Assembly: GCF_000613405.1 (NCBI RefSeq)
Contig: NZ_BAIX01000004.1
Location: 62,001-126,000 of the forward strand
Direction of reading: 5' to 3'
DNA: 64,000 nt
Source: Hoylesella enoeca JCM 12259
GTDB taxonomy: Bacteria; Bacteroidota; Bacteroidia; Bacteroidales; Bacteroidaceae
Every line of letters starts with the position of its first letter. Position 1 is the first letter of the stretch. Of this stretch, positions 8,831 through 17,595 are shown piece by piece. The position numbers and the translations under genes were made by a program. Under the pieces are notes generated by a model, which was not told the DNA's origin, did no database searches, and was given only the letters and a program-made list of their open reading frames with translations.

Positions 8831-9232
8831 ATGACTATTATTTTCAACAAAGTGCAGCGTAAAAATCCGGCTAAACCGGATGAACCGATGAAGTGGTATC
8901 CCGTGCTCCGTCGCATTGACCTGATGGAAGAAGAGGAAGTGACCATTGAGATTGCCGACGAAACTACGCTCAATCCGCGCGAGGCCGGTATGGCGCTCTC
9001 GCTGTTCAAGAAAGTGCTGATTCGCGCGTTGCTCAACGGCCGCACCGTGAAGCTCGGCAATTGGGGCACTTTTCGTCTCACCATCACCACCAAAGGTTCG
9101 GCCACGGAAAAGGAAGTGACGGCTGACAAAGTGAAGAAGATCAACATCCGCTTCATTCCCGGCAAGGAACTCAAAGAGGCGATTGCCAAAGCACAGCTGC
9201 GTGACATCAAGACACTGTCGAAGAAGAAGTAA
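8831..9232 (+). CDS. HU-like DNA-binding protein (Bacteroidales HU-related family)
   Basis: 133-aa basic protein of the IHF/HU fold. Bacteroidales-type features are the N-terminal extension (MTIIFNKVQRKNP, WYPVLRRID), the ALSLFKKVLIRALLNGRTVK helix-turn region, the core strand LGNWGTFRLTITTKGSA, and the C-terminal INIRFIPGKELKEAIAKA. It ends the module small protein-fimbrillin-HU, as does the HU-like gene at 59509. Whether it is a general nucleoid protein or a regulator of this surface locus cannot be decided from sequence. Two hairpins follow the stop codon. Confidence 0.88.
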   Translation: MTIIFNKVQRKNPAKPDEPMKWYPVLRRIDLMEEEEVTIEIADETTLNPREAGMALSLFKKVLIRALLNGRTVKLGNWGTFRLTITTKGSATEKEVTADKVKKINIRFIPGKELKEAIAKAQLRDIKTLSKKK

Positions 9233-9263
9233 GATCCTCAACAGAGTTTTATATATAAATCGC

Positions 9264-9296
9264 CAACCTCCACAGCGAGGTTGGCCGATTTTTAGT
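9264..9296 (+). terminator. Intrinsic terminator after HU gene of module A
   Basis: A stem (ATCGCCAACCTC with GAGGTTGGCCGAT) is followed by TTTTTAG. It ends transcription about 30 bases after the HU stop codon. Confidence 0.85.
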
Positions 9297-9303
9297 TTGT
9301 TCA

Positions 9304-9328
9304 AGACCAACCCCATCGGGGTTGGTCT
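9304..9328. terminator. Second hairpin between HU gene and transposase
   Basis: AGACCAACCCC-atc-GGGGTTGGTCT is an 11-bp perfect stem with a 3-base loop. It has no T run on the plus strand. It lies in the convergent gap between the HU gene and the minus-strand transposase, and may also be an end mark of the mobile element. Confidence 0.5.
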
Positions 9329-9350
9329 GTGCCAAACATGCAGTCTGATT

Positions 9351-9806
9351 TCACAGCCAATAAAACCAGTCATCGGCAGATATACCAGCATTTCTCAATA
9401 GCATTTCAAATTCATGGTGTGGGGCCACGCTCCGATGATGCTCCTTTTGATTCGCGATATACCTAAACACAGCATCTCTGAATTTATCGGAAACAGAAAA
9501 TCCGGCATAACCAGCCTGCCAATAGAAATCGTGATAATACGGCATGTCGCACTCTTTGAGAAAACGTGTGGAGAGCCGCTTTATTTCCTTGATGAATGAC
9601 GACAACGGAACTTCCGGAGAAAGAGCAATGAGCAGGTGCAAATGATCGCCCGGTCCATTGACTGTCAAGCAAGGACAATTATATGTACTGCACGTCTTTT
9701 GTATAACTAGATTAAGTCGATGCTGTTCCTCATCCCTGATCACGGGAGCCGATGCCTTTTTATGAAATACACAATGGATGAGTAGTCGACAGAGTGTTTG
9801 TGCCAT
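9351..9806 (-). mobile_element. IS200/REP-type tyrosine transposase gene (Y1, HUH)
   Basis: 151-aa transposase of the IS200/IS605 TnpA-REP (RAYT) group. The HUH metal site is visible as GDHLHLLIAL near residue 55, and the catalytic tyrosine as VFRYIANQKEHH near residue 120. The N-terminus MAQTLCRLLIHCVFHKKA is typical of the family. There is no accessory TnpB gene and no obvious complete insertion-sequence ends. A 22-bp-period palindrome array lies 150 bases upstream (9956-10057), the kind of repeat such domesticated transposases are often linked with. The gene looks intact. Confidence 0.88.
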
Positions 9807-9955
9807 AGCCGTTTTCTGATGATCTGCACAAAAATGTACTTTCTCCGGGAGAACGACAACTTTTTAAAACTTCTTTTTTGTTATTGGTTGAAATGGATAT
9901 CGGAATCTACCGCTCGGAGTTCCTTTAAACAAAGGGCTCCCGAGGCGGTGAAAAC

Positions 9956-10057
9956 GAGTTGCCCAACTCGTTGCCGCGAGTTGCCCAACTTGCGCCGGTG
10001 AGTTGGGCAACTCACGTCGATGAGTTGCCCAACTGAAAATGATGAGTTGCCCAACTC
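9956..10057. repeat. 22-bp-period array of GAGTTGCCCAACTC palindromes
   Basis: Five copies of a 14-bp near-perfect palindrome start at 9956, 9978, 10000, 10022 and 10044, exactly 22 bp apart. The third copy is the reverse complement (GAGTTGGGCAACTC). The 8-bp spacers differ in sequence. The array lies between the transposase and the DUF4492 gene. It is not a CRISPR array because units and spacers are far too short. Confidence 0.85.
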
Positions 10058-10158
10058 GCAACAATGGGATTGCCACCTCGAGGAGAAATAAATGGGCAAT
10101 TTGTATGTTTGAATTTGAATTTTTCCGGAAAAGCACATGGTGATTAGAAAATAATCTA

Positions 10159-10166
10159 TACCTTTG
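10159..10166 (+). promoter_or_regulatory. -7 box of the DUF4492 gene
   Basis: TACCTTTG 22 bases before the ATG at 10189. Confidence 0.65.
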
Positions 10167-10188
10167 CAGCTGTAAAAATTACAATCTG

Positions 10189-10410
10189 ATGAACAAAAGT
10201 AGTTTCGCTTATCGTGTATTCGATCTTTATTACGATGGTTTCAGGCGTATGAAACTGGGCAGATCTTTATGGACCATCATTCTCATCAAGTTGTTTATCA
10301 TGTTTGCGATATTGAAGTTCTTTTTCTTTCCTAATTTCTTGAAAGAGAAAACACCGAGGGGGAGCGAGGCTGATTATGTTTCGAATGAGTTGATCAACAG
10401 GAAGAAATAG
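10189..10410 (+). CDS. DUF4492 small membrane protein
   Basis: 73-aa single-helix membrane protein matching the DUF4492 pattern. FDLYYDGFRRMKLGRSLWTI is followed by a hydrophobic helix (LIKLFIMFAILKFFFFPNF). In Bacteroidetes this family usually lies directly before cydA/cydB (cytochrome bd oxidase) and is thought to be an accessory part of it. Here no cyd genes follow; the next gene is a DUF6261-like gene. It is either an orphan copy or the operon was rearranged. Confidence 0.85.
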   Translation: MNKSSFAYRVFDLYYDGFRRMKLGRSLWTIILIKLFIMFAILKFFFFPNFLKEKTPRGSEADYVSNELINRKK

Positions 10411-10494
10411 CTGTTGGCAGGTTGGAAGAAAAGAATGTTTTATAATTATATCACCTTAGAAAATAAGTAAGTATGATCAATCACCTATTATTAG

Positions 10495-11017
10495 ATGTTA
10501 CGTCGGGGACGATCGACTGGTCGAGAGGGCGCTTTGGCCGCCGTTCGCCGGTTAGATCGCACGAATAAAGAGTTTGACACGCGCTTCCACACCCGCATCA
10601 AAGCCGGCTCAGCATCGCTCGACGTAAAAGAACTTCGCACGGCTGTCGATCGTGCCCTCGATGCCGTCTTGCTGCGCATCAACTCGCTCAACGATCTCGA
10701 ACCGTCGGCCCCGATTACCAAGCTTATCGAGCAATACAACACATTAGTGGCCAATCGTCAAACATTGTTGAGCGGTCGCGTCGCCACCAACAAAGCACAC
10801 GCCGAGAAGCAGGCCGAGGAGCTGCGCAAAGAACTCGATCCCGTTAATCCGCAAGTTTGAGCAGGAAAACGCCATCGCCCCCAATGTTTTACAGTTTACC
10901 GGCAAGACAAAAGGTTCGGGCAAAGATCGAGTTTACGAATTGGGCTACACCACCGATCCGAAACGAACGATGTGGGTTGTGCGCGAGGAGGACGAGCTGA
11001 AAGAAGTGAAAGAGTGA
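10495..11017 (+). CDS. DUF6261-like protein (frameshifted, N-terminus uncertain)
   Basis: Helical, Arg/Lys/Leu-rich sequence (EFDTRFHTRIKAGSASLDV, SLNDLEPSAPITKLIEQYN) that resembles the C-terminal part of Bacteroidetes DUF6261 proteins. The frame ends early at 10860. Removing one base from the AA pair near 10847 restores RKFEQENAIAPNVLQFTGKT and continues to a stop at 11017. The protein is then about 173 aa, shorter than I expect for the family, and no convincing N-terminal part is found upstream. It may be a truncated remnant. Function unknown. Confidence 0.5.
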
Positions 11018-11035
11018 AAAGGAGATTTGAACTGG

Positions 11036-11080
11036 AAAGGGTGAAAAGATGTTGAGACATGCTTTTCACCCTTTTACTTT
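11036..11080 (+). terminator. Hairpin terminator, recurrent type
   Basis: AAAGGGTGAAAAG pairs with CTTTTCACCCTTT (11062-11074), followed by a T-rich stretch. The same hairpin sequence recurs at 21317-21356 and, with one change, at 60644-60683. Confidence 0.6.
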
Positions 11081-11134
11081 GTTTTTTGTTGGGGGGATAT
11101 TGTTGGCGGTGGTTTTGTCGATAGGCGTGGAATA

Positions 11135-11778
11135 TCACTCCTCCACTTTCACTCCTGCTCGTGAATAGCCGCTGAGCGAAATGTCGAAAATCAATGTGGA
11201 ATAGGCTGGGACGTAATTGGAGGTGCGCACGCCGTAACCCAATTGGTAAGGCACGTAGACGAGCCAACGATCGCCGATGTGCATGTTCATCAAAGCTGTT
11301 GTGAGACCGTCGGACACGCTGTATGGCGTGAAGTTTCGCGTTGCTTTACCAAAGGTGCCATGCACGCCGATATTGATCGACGCCACGGTGTTGGGGTTGA
11401 ACTCGCCGGCATACGTGCGAACGAATGCATAGCCGTCGGCATAGGAGGTGGAAGGGATTAGGCGGCCTACGCAACTCACGCGGCAGAATCGCTATACAAC
11501 GGACTACCCGACCCTGTGCCGGCCGTGAGCACCTTGACTGCAATGTGATCGGTGAGAGCGGTTGCCACGCCGTCATTATATGACCAGTTGTGCAACACGC
11601 GCCATGTGCCGTCGGCATTGGCCTTTGCCCGCGTATAGATCTCCTTATAATAGGCTTCGTTACGGGCTTGCCAATCCTCAAATTCTGCCTGCGAATCATC
11701 TGTTTCGCTGCATGACGACAGCGCCATAGCAGTCCAAAGAACTGCGAAAAGATATACGAGTTGTTTTGTATTCATCAT
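11135..11778 (-). CDS. FKBP-type peptidyl-prolyl isomerase-like lipoprotein (single-base frameshift)
   Basis: Lipoprotein signal with lipobox (LWTAMALSSCSETDD), then a helical spacer and an FKBP-type domain. The C-terminal half shows the FKBP pattern (GDRWLVYVPYQLGYGVR, YSTLIFDISLSG). The two halves are in different frames meeting near 11478. Adding one base to the CC pair gives SPLYSDSARVSCVGRL and one continuous protein of about 214 aa. It would be a periplasmic or surface-anchored folding factor. The start ATG overlaps the glyS stop (ATGA), so the two genes are probably translated together. Confidence 0.8.
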
Positions 11779-13319
11779 GCTTGTAGTTTCTTTAAAAGGC
11801 TTGCAATACTCACTTTGTCTTCGATAATATCCAGGAGGGCCGAAATATCGACGCGCTCCTGCGCCATCGTGTCGCGGAAACGCAGCGTTACTTTGTTGTC
11901 TTTGAGCGTGTCGTGGTCCACGGTTACGCAATAAGGCGTACCGATAGCATCCTGCCGGCGATAACGCTTGCCGATCGAATCTTTCTCCTCGTAATGTGTA
12001 TTGAAATGGAATTTTAATTCGTTGACCACCTCACGTGCTTTCTCGGGCAGTCCGTCTTTCTTCACCAAGGGCATCACCGCACATTTCACGGGAGCCAAGG
12101 CAGCAGGAAGCCTGAGCACGACGCGCGTCTCGCCGCCTTCCAACTGCTCCTCTTCGTAGCTATGACACATGATCGAGAGGAACATCCGATCCACTCCGAT
12201 ACTCGTCTCGATGTCATACGGCGTGTAGCTTTCATTGGTCTCGGGATCGAAGTATTTAATGCTCCGGCCGCTGAACTTCTCATGTTGCGAGAGATCGAAA
12301 TCTGTCCGGGAGTGGATGCCTTCCACTTCCTTGAATCCGAACGGCATCCGAAATTCGATATCGGTAGCGGCATTGGCATAATGGGCCAACTTCTCATGAT
12401 CATGGAAACGATAGTTCTCGGCGCCGAACCCGAGGGCTTGGTGCCATTTCATTCGCAGCTCTTTCCACTTCCCGAACCATTCCATTTCGGTGCCGGGCTT
12501 TACAAAGAACTGCATCTCCATTTGCTCAAACTCGCGCATCCGGAAAATAAACTGACGGGCAACGATCTCGTTTCGGAATGCCTTACCGATCTGGGCGATA
12601 CCAAACGGCAGTTTCATCCGACCCGTCTTCTGCACGTTGAGATAATTGACAAAGATTCCCTGTGCCGTTTCAGGTCGCAGATAGATCTTATTGGTAGCGT
12701 CGGAGAGCGAACCCATTTCGGTAGAAAACATCAGGTTGAATTGCCGCACATCGGTCCAATTCTTCGTTCCACTGATTGGATCGACAATACCTTCATCGAG
12801 GATGATCTGCTTCAAGGCTTCCAGATCCGGCCCCTGCATCGCTGCGGTATAACGCTCATGCAGCGCATCGCGTTTCTGCTGATGTTCCAACACACGCGAA
12901 TTAGTCTCTCGGAATTTGGCCTCATCAAAGCTGTCGCCGAAACGCTTGCGCGCTTTGGCCACCTCCTTTTCGATCTTCTCCTCGTATTTAGCGATCTGGT
13001 CTTCGATCAGATTATCAGCCCGATAACGTTTCTTCGAATCACGGTTGTCGATCAGCGGATCATTAAACGCATCGACATGCCCGCTCGCTTTCCATATCGT
13101 GGGGTGCATAAAGATGGCAGAATCGATCCCCACGATATTCTCGTGCAGCAGCACCATACTCTTCCACCAATACTCTTTGATGTTGTTTTTCAGTTCGACA
13201 CCGTTCTGCCCATAATCGTAAACAGCTGCCAATCCGTCGTAAATATCACTACTTGGGAAGACGAATCCATACTCTTTACAGTGCGAAACGATCTTCTTAA
13301 AAACATCCTCTTGTGCCAT
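11775..13319 (-). CDS. glyS: Glycyl-tRNA synthetase, dimeric type
   Basis: 514-aa class II aminoacyl-tRNA synthetase that charges tRNA-Gly. It is the single-chain (alpha2) form. The landmarks are an N-terminal catalytic start (FVFPSSDIYDGLAAVYDYG), motif 2 (FRNEIVARQFIFRMREFEQ), motif 3 (SIGVDRMFLSIM) and a C-terminal anticodon-binding domain (PVKCAVMPLVKKDGLPEKAR). The start at 13319 (MAQEDVFKKIV) fits the family. A promoter lies about 90 bases upstream. It is followed, with a four-base overlap, by the FKBP-like gene. A long reading frame on the opposite strand is a shadow. Confidence 0.96.
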   Translation of the reverse strand: MAQEDVFKKIVSHCKEYGFVFPSSDIYDGLAAVYDYGQNGVELKNNIKEYWWKSMVLLHENIVGIDSAIFMHPTIWKASGHVDAFNDPLIDNRDSKKRYRADNLIEDQIAKYEEKIEKEVAKARKRFGDSFDEAKFRETNSRVLEHQQKRDALHERYTAAMQGPDLEALKQIILDEGIVDPISGTKNWTDVRQFNLMFSTEMGSLSDATNKIYLRPETAQGIFVNYLNVQKTGRMKLPFGIAQIGKAFRNEIVARQFIFRMREFEQMEMQFFVKPGTEMEWFGKWKELRMKWHQALGFGAENYRFHDHEKLAHYANAATDIEFRMPFGFKEVEGIHSRTDFDLSQHEKFSGRSIKYFDPETNESYTPYDIETSIGVDRMFLSIMCHSYEEEQLEGGETRVVLRLPAALAPVKCAVMPLVKKDGLPEKAREVVNELKFHFNTHYEEKDSIGKRYRRQDAIGTPYCVTVDHDTLKDNKVTLRFRDTMAQERVDISALLDIIEDKVSIASLLKKLQA

Positions 13320-13405
13320 TTCTTTACTTGTCTATTGATGATCATAAACCACGCGACGCATAACAAAAGTGCGCTAAGCCGTCGGTTTTTTTCAAATAAT
13401 TGTTG

Positions 13406-13413
13406 CAAAGGTA
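13406..13413 (-). promoter_or_regulatory. -7 box of glyS
   Basis: TACCTTTG on the minus strand, about 87 bases upstream of the glyS ATG. This leaves a leader of about 80 bases with no clear T-box or other known switch. Confidence 0.65.
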
Positions 13414-13637
13414 GCTACTTTTCCCAAATATCCCTGTCTTTTTGCGTTAAATATACTGTCGGTTGCACAAAATTAAATGGATATTATACGGAAAGATTGT
13501 TCACAGTCGGACAACAGAACGAGATGAGTTGCTCGGCTCATCAATCCGATAGAAAAAAGCGATGATCAAGAACAACCCAAATCAAACAATTACACGTCCT
13601 GATCAATCCGGCAGGAAACGCCACACATTTTCGCCCA

Positions 13638-13704
13638 TTGAGAAGTCATATACTTGTCGGCGAGTCCTATGGGAGTTGTGGGGCACAAGTCGTATACTTC
13701 TCAA
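13638..13704. repeat. Dispersed palindromic element, copy 1
   Basis: 67 bp bounded by inverted TTGAGAAGT/ACTTCTCAA with internal GTATAC-type and TGTGGGGCAC motifs. It is a diverged member of the family also seen at 29504, 34067, 40774 and 49120. It lies in the glyS-lipoprotein gap (13414-13809), where I see no gene. Confidence 0.75.
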
Positions 13705-13809
13705 CGGGAGAGATCGGGATCAACAGTCTCTTGTGCCCGTGCTATTGCAGACAGAAGACTAAAAGCTGCTGTAAAAAGTGCGGTTTTCCTATCAATCGTG
13801 TTTAAATGG

Positions 13810-14222
13810 TCAGTTCACTCGTTTATAAACAATAACAACAGGAAAGAAAGGTAACGGATCTATCAGATCTAACGTCAACTTTCTTCCACCGTCAGAGATT
13901 TTGTAGCTATAAATATAAGGATAACCTCCCTTGTCAGAGGGCTTCAAACACAGGAAATATTCAGTTATTTCCCCTGTTCTTGTTGTCATCTCTGTTCTAA
14001 ATACTCCTTGTCTGACTTCACGCTTTCCATCTCTCACAACCGTAGATATATAACTACTATCGGCAGAAAAGTTCATGAAGTCTTCATCCAGTCTTCTGGG
14101 GGAGATTTTACTCGTTCCCATTTACCTATAAGTGATTCATTCACCTCGTCATCGCTTGAGCAAGCAAAAAATAATGGCAATAGAAATGCCGCTAAAAGAA
14201 ATAAAATACTGTGTCGTTTCAT
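13810..14222 (-). CDS. Small lipocalin-like lipoprotein (single-base frameshift)
   Basis: Starts MKRHSILFLLAAFLLPLFFA followed by the lipobox Cys and SSDDE. The mature start NESLIGKWERV is the usual beginning of Bacteroidetes lipocalin-like proteins. The second half (ADSSYISTVV, TGEITEYFLC, YSYKISDGGRKLTLD) is in another frame. One added A in the AAAA run near 14112 joins them. Corrected length is about 137 aa. The ligand and function are unknown. It stands alone on the minus strand; 14223-14460 holds no feature I can name. Confidence 0.7.
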
Positions 14223-14460
14223 TTGTTCTTTGGCTTTTAGTATAAAGGAATATTCATACGTTTGATGGTGAGAGGAAAACCGCAACCGTAGAGCGGTAGA
14301 TTATGCAGGAATCTCAGGTAGGGGAATCCGCCAAAAGCAATGCAGTCTATACGGAAAGATGCCGCAGACTGCCCTGATATAATATTCAGTTCGCTAATAT
14401 AGCAATAAAAACAATATGAAACAACTCTCTACGAAAGTTTTTATCTGTAATAACTCTCTC

Positions 14461-15822
14461 TTACACTTCCGGCACAGCCTCTAAACTTTTGGCGATTTCT
14501 TCGTCGGTGATGGTGTAATTGCGCAAGTCACCGTTGATGTAGTTGTCATAAGCCGTCATGTCGATGAGCCCATGACCGGAGAGACAGAATAAGATGGTTT
14601 TCGATTCGCCGCTCTCTTTACACTTGCGAGCCTCACGGATCACAGCTGCAATGGCATGACCGCTCTCCGGAGCAGGGATAATCCCTTCGGTGCGAGCGAA
14701 GAGGATAGCGGCATCGAAACTTTCCAGTTGCGGAATGTCTACGCCATACATCAACCTGTCTTTGAGGAGCTGAGAGATGATCACGCCCGCACCATGATAA
14801 CGCAAACCGCCGGCATGGATGTTGGCGGGTTTGAAGTCGTGACCCAACGTGTACATCGGTAATAGCGGCGTGTAACCTGCTTCGTCGCCGAAATCGTATT
14901 CGAACTTGCCACGCGTGAGTTTGGGACAACTCGCAGGCTCGGCTGCGATGAATTCCGTTTTCCATCCATCCTTGATATTATGTCGCATAAATGGAAAAGC
15001 CAATCCACCGAAATTGCTTCCGCCGCCGAAACAAGCGATCACCTGATCGGGGTACTCACCGGCCAATTCCATCTGTCGCTCGGCTTCGAGTCCGATCACG
15101 GTCTGATGCAGAGTCACATGATTGAGCACAGAGCCCAAGGTGTATTTACAATGCGGCGTGGTTGTGGCCAACTCGATGGCTTCGGAGATGGCTGTGCCGA
15201 GCGACCCCGGATGATTAGGTTCGCGCGTAATGATGTTTTTGCCGGCACGGGTCGACATTGATGGCGATCCCTCTACTGTGGCCCCAAACGTACGCATAAT
15301 ACTCGATCGGTAAGGCTTCTGCTGTATTGAGATCTTCACTTGATAAACTGCGGCTTCCAATCCGAATACGCTGGCCGCATAACTCAGTGCCGCACCCCAT
15401 TGCCCTGCTCCTGTTTCGGTGGTGACATTAGTTGTGCCCTCTTGCTTACAGTAGTAACATTGCGGCAGCGCCGAATTGATTTTATGCGAGCCCAAAGGGT
15501 TGGTGCTTTCGTTTTTAAAAAAGATGTGCGCCGGCGTGTCGAGAGCTTTCTCCAAGGCATAAGCACGCACCAACGGCGTGGCACGATAATACTTGTATCT
15601 GTCGCGCACTTCTTCGGGAATGTCTATCCATGCATGCTCCGTGTCAAGTTCCTGCTGCGAACACGCCTCACAGAAGATATGCGTGAGATCTTCGACAGCA
15701 AGCGGTCGGTGCGTTACGGGATTGAGCAGCGGCATGGGTTTGTTTACCATGTCGGCCTGAATGTTATACCACTGTGTAGGAATATCATTCTCCGGAAGAA
15801 TGAATCTCTTTTGCTTCTCCAT
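14461..15822 (-). CDS. TrpB-like PLP enzyme (TrpB2 type)
   Basis: 453-aa pyridoxal-phosphate enzyme of the tryptophan synthase beta family, long TrpB2 subgroup. The PLP lysine is in NPLGSHKINSA. The phosphate-binding loop is CFGGGSNFGG, and TTETGAGQWG and YHGAGVIISQLLKDRL are also conserved. TrpB2 proteins turn indole and serine into tryptophan, but many stand alone without TrpA, as here, and may scavenge indole. No other trp gene is in the window. It is divergent from the symporter gene, sharing a short promoter region. Confidence 0.92.
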   Translation of the reverse strand: MEKQKRFILPENDIPTQWYNIQADMVNKPMPLLNPVTHRPLAVEDLTHIFCEACSQQELDTEHAWIDIPEEVRDRYKYYRATPLVRAYALEKALDTPAHIFFKNESTNPLGSHKINSALPQCYYCKQEGTTNVTTETGAGQWGAALSYAASVFGLEAAVYQVKISIQQKPYRSSIMRTFGATVEGSPSMSTRAGKNIITREPNHPGSLGTAISEAIELATTTPHCKYTLGSVLNHVTLHQTVIGLEAERQMELAGEYPDQVIACFGGGSNFGGLAFPFMRHNIKDGWKTEFIAAEPASCPKLTRGKFEYDFGDEAGYTPLLPMYTLGHDFKPANIHAGGLRYHGAGVIISQLLKDRLMYGVDIPQLESFDAAILFARTEGIIPAPESGHAIAAVIREARKCKESGESKTILFCLSGHGLIDMTAYDNYINGDLRNYTITDEEIAKSLEAVPEV

Positions 15823-15863
15823 AACCGATATATTATAAATTATAAAATGTTTAGTCTCGACTG

Positions 15864-15871
15864 CAAAGGTA
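15864..15871 (-). promoter_or_regulatory. -7 box of the TrpB2 gene
   Basis: TACCTTTG on the minus strand, 41 bases before the ATG at 15822. Confidence 0.65.
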
Positions 15872-15934
15872 ATAAAAAAGAGACGCCCGCATTACGGGAA
15901 AAAGTCTAAATGAGATCAAATCGCATTTTTTTGT

Positions 15935-15942
15935 TATCTTTG
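15935..15942 (+). promoter_or_regulatory. -7 box of the symporter gene, almost no leader
   Basis: TATCTTTG ends only 8 bases before the ATG at 15951. With a usual start of transcription about seven bases downstream, the mRNA would begin at or next to the start codon (leaderless). Confidence 0.6.
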
Positions 15943-15950
15943 CGGCCGTT

Positions 15951-17369
15951 ATGATGATGATATTGACGGTAACGATTTACTTTTGTGCCTTGCTGTTGTT
16001 TAGCAAACTGACATCCCGCAAGGCCAACAACGAAACTTTTTATCGGGCTAATCGACGTTCACCTTGGTATATGGTGGCCTTCGGAATGATAGGAGCCTCG
16101 ATCTCGGGCGTGACTTTTGTATCTGTGCCTGGCATGGTTAACAAAATCGACATGACCTATATCCAGACCTGCATAGGTTTTATTTTCGGTTATTTTGCAG
16201 TGGCATTCCTGTTGCTTCCGGTGTATTACCGACTCAATTTGACCAGCATCTATGCCTATCTTCACGATCGATTAGGGCGCCGATCGCATAAAACGGGTTC
16301 ATCCTTTTTTCTTTTGTCCAAGATGACAGGTGCTGCCGTCCGTTTCTATGTGGTGTGTATCATCCTCCAACGATTCGTTTTCGATGCCGCAGGAGTGCCT
16401 TTCGCTGTGACCGTTCCGGTGCTCGTGGCGCTGATATGGCTATACACTCGTCGCGGCGGCATCAAGACATTGGTGTGGACCGATTCGTTTCAAACCTTAT
16501 GTATGTTTGCTGCACTTCTTCTAATCATATACCATGTGATGGCAGAAATGCACATGAACGCAACCGAAACCATACACGCCATTGGTGCAGACAGCCGCAG
16601 TAAGATTTTCGTTTTTGATGATGGGATGTCTACGCAAAACTTTTGGAAACAATTCTTCAGTGGCATTTTCATCGTCATTGTGATGACAGGACTTGATCAA
16701 GACATGATGCAAAAGAATCTCACATGCAAGACATTGCGCCAAGCGCAAGCCGATATGTGTACGTATGGATTTGCTTTCGTGCCGGTCAATCTGCTGTTTC
16801 TGTCACTGGGCGTATTGCTGTCGATGTTGGCCCAACGCACGGGAACACCGCTCCCTGCGGCCGGCGACGAATTGCTACCCATGTTTGCAGCCACCGGACA
16901 ACTGGGAAACACGGTGCTCATTCTATTCACGCTCGGCATCGTTGCAGCTTCGTTCAGCAGTGCCGACTCTGCACTCACGGCGCTGACCACCATTTTCTGC
17001 GTAGACATTTGCGAACGTGAGGGCGACGAACAACTCCGCAAACGTGCTCATCTGATGATTTCGGCACTGTTTGTCGTGTTTATTTTACTCTTCCGAACGA
17101 TCAATTCCACCAGCGTTATCGACGCCATCTACATCCTCTGCTCATACACTTACGGTCCGCTTTTGGGGCTTTTCGCCTTCGGATTGCTCACCCAATGCCA
17201 CACCAACGATCGTCTCGTGCCCATCATTGCAGTGGTTTCGCCCGTGCTATGCTTCATCATCGAGACACTGACACGCCGTTTCACGGGCTATCAATTCGGT
17301 TACGAACTGCTGATGCTGAATGGTTTATTGACTTTCCTCGGATTATATCTCTGCGGTGGAAAAAGATAA
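15951..17369 (+). CDS. Sodium:solute symporter family transporter
   Basis: 472-aa integral membrane protein of the SSS family with about 12-13 hydrophobic helices. The first helix begins at once (MMMILTVTIYFCALLLF). The motif after helix 1 is typical (FYRANRRSPWYMVAFGMIGA), and the sodium-site region IVAASFSSADSALTALTT is present near residue 330. SSS proteins couple Na+ entry to uptake of sugars, amino acids, sialic acid or other solutes; the substrate here is not evident. The GTTATGATGATG start gives three possible Met starts in a row. Confidence 0.9.
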   Translation: MMMILTVTIYFCALLLFSKLTSRKANNETFYRANRRSPWYMVAFGMIGASISGVTFVSVPGMVNKIDMTYIQTCIGFIFGYFAVAFLLLPVYYRLNLTSIYAYLHDRLGRRSHKTGSSFFLLSKMTGAAVRFYVVCIILQRFVFDAAGVPFAVTVPVLVALIWLYTRRGGIKTLVWTDSFQTLCMFAALLLIIYHVMAEMHMNATETIHAIGADSRSKIFVFDDGMSTQNFWKQFFSGIFIVIVMTGLDQDMMQKNLTCKTLRQAQADMCTYGFAFVPVNLLFLSLGVLLSMLAQRTGTPLPAAGDELLPMFAATGQLGNTVLILFTLGIVAASFSSADSALTALTTIFCVDICEREGDEQLRKRAHLMISALFVVFILLFRTINSTSVIDAIYILCSYTYGPLLGLFAFGLLTQCHTNDRLVPIIAVVSPVLCFIIETLTRRFTGYQFGYELLMLNGLLTFLGLYLCGGKR

Positions 17370-17432
17370 GTTGACCGAACACCCAACCCTGTTTCGCACA
17401 ATCATTCATGCTTAGCCCCACGCAACAAACGA

Positions 17433-17510
17433 TTAGTGGCAAGACGATTAACCGTTAGTTGCACGACGATCAACGGTTAAACGCAGCGCAACTAACGGTC
17501 TATTGAAACA
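17433..17510. repeat. 22-bp-period repeat array 2
   Basis: Units start at 17433 (TTAGTGGCA), 17455 (TTAGTTGCA) and 17477 (TTAAACGCA), 22 bp apart, with a weaker fourth at 17499. Read on the minus strand, the best unit is TGCAACTAACGGTTAATC followed by four variable bases. The array occupies the convergent gap between the symporter and TRIC genes. Confidence 0.65.
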
Positions 17511-17595
17511 CCGACGCATGATGGAAGGAGAAAGTCTCGGCGTTGTCCGAGGATCAATGCATCATGCATGGGCAATCGATTATTTATTCAAGATG

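Noticed and set aside
9956..10057. Possible CRISPR array
   Set aside because: Units of 14 bp and spacers of 8 bp are far too short, one repeat is inverted, and no cas gene is near.
12162..13565. 467-codon frame antisense to glyS
   Set aside because: It mirrors a well-conserved synthetase gene, has no family motifs, and lacks a promoter.
13562..13762. Small plus-strand frame over the palindromic element
   Set aside because: It crosses repeat copy 1, has no start signal or protein-like pattern.
14461..15822. Part of a tryptophan operon
   Set aside because: No trpA, trpC, trpD or trpE next to it; the long TrpB2 type usually stands alone.
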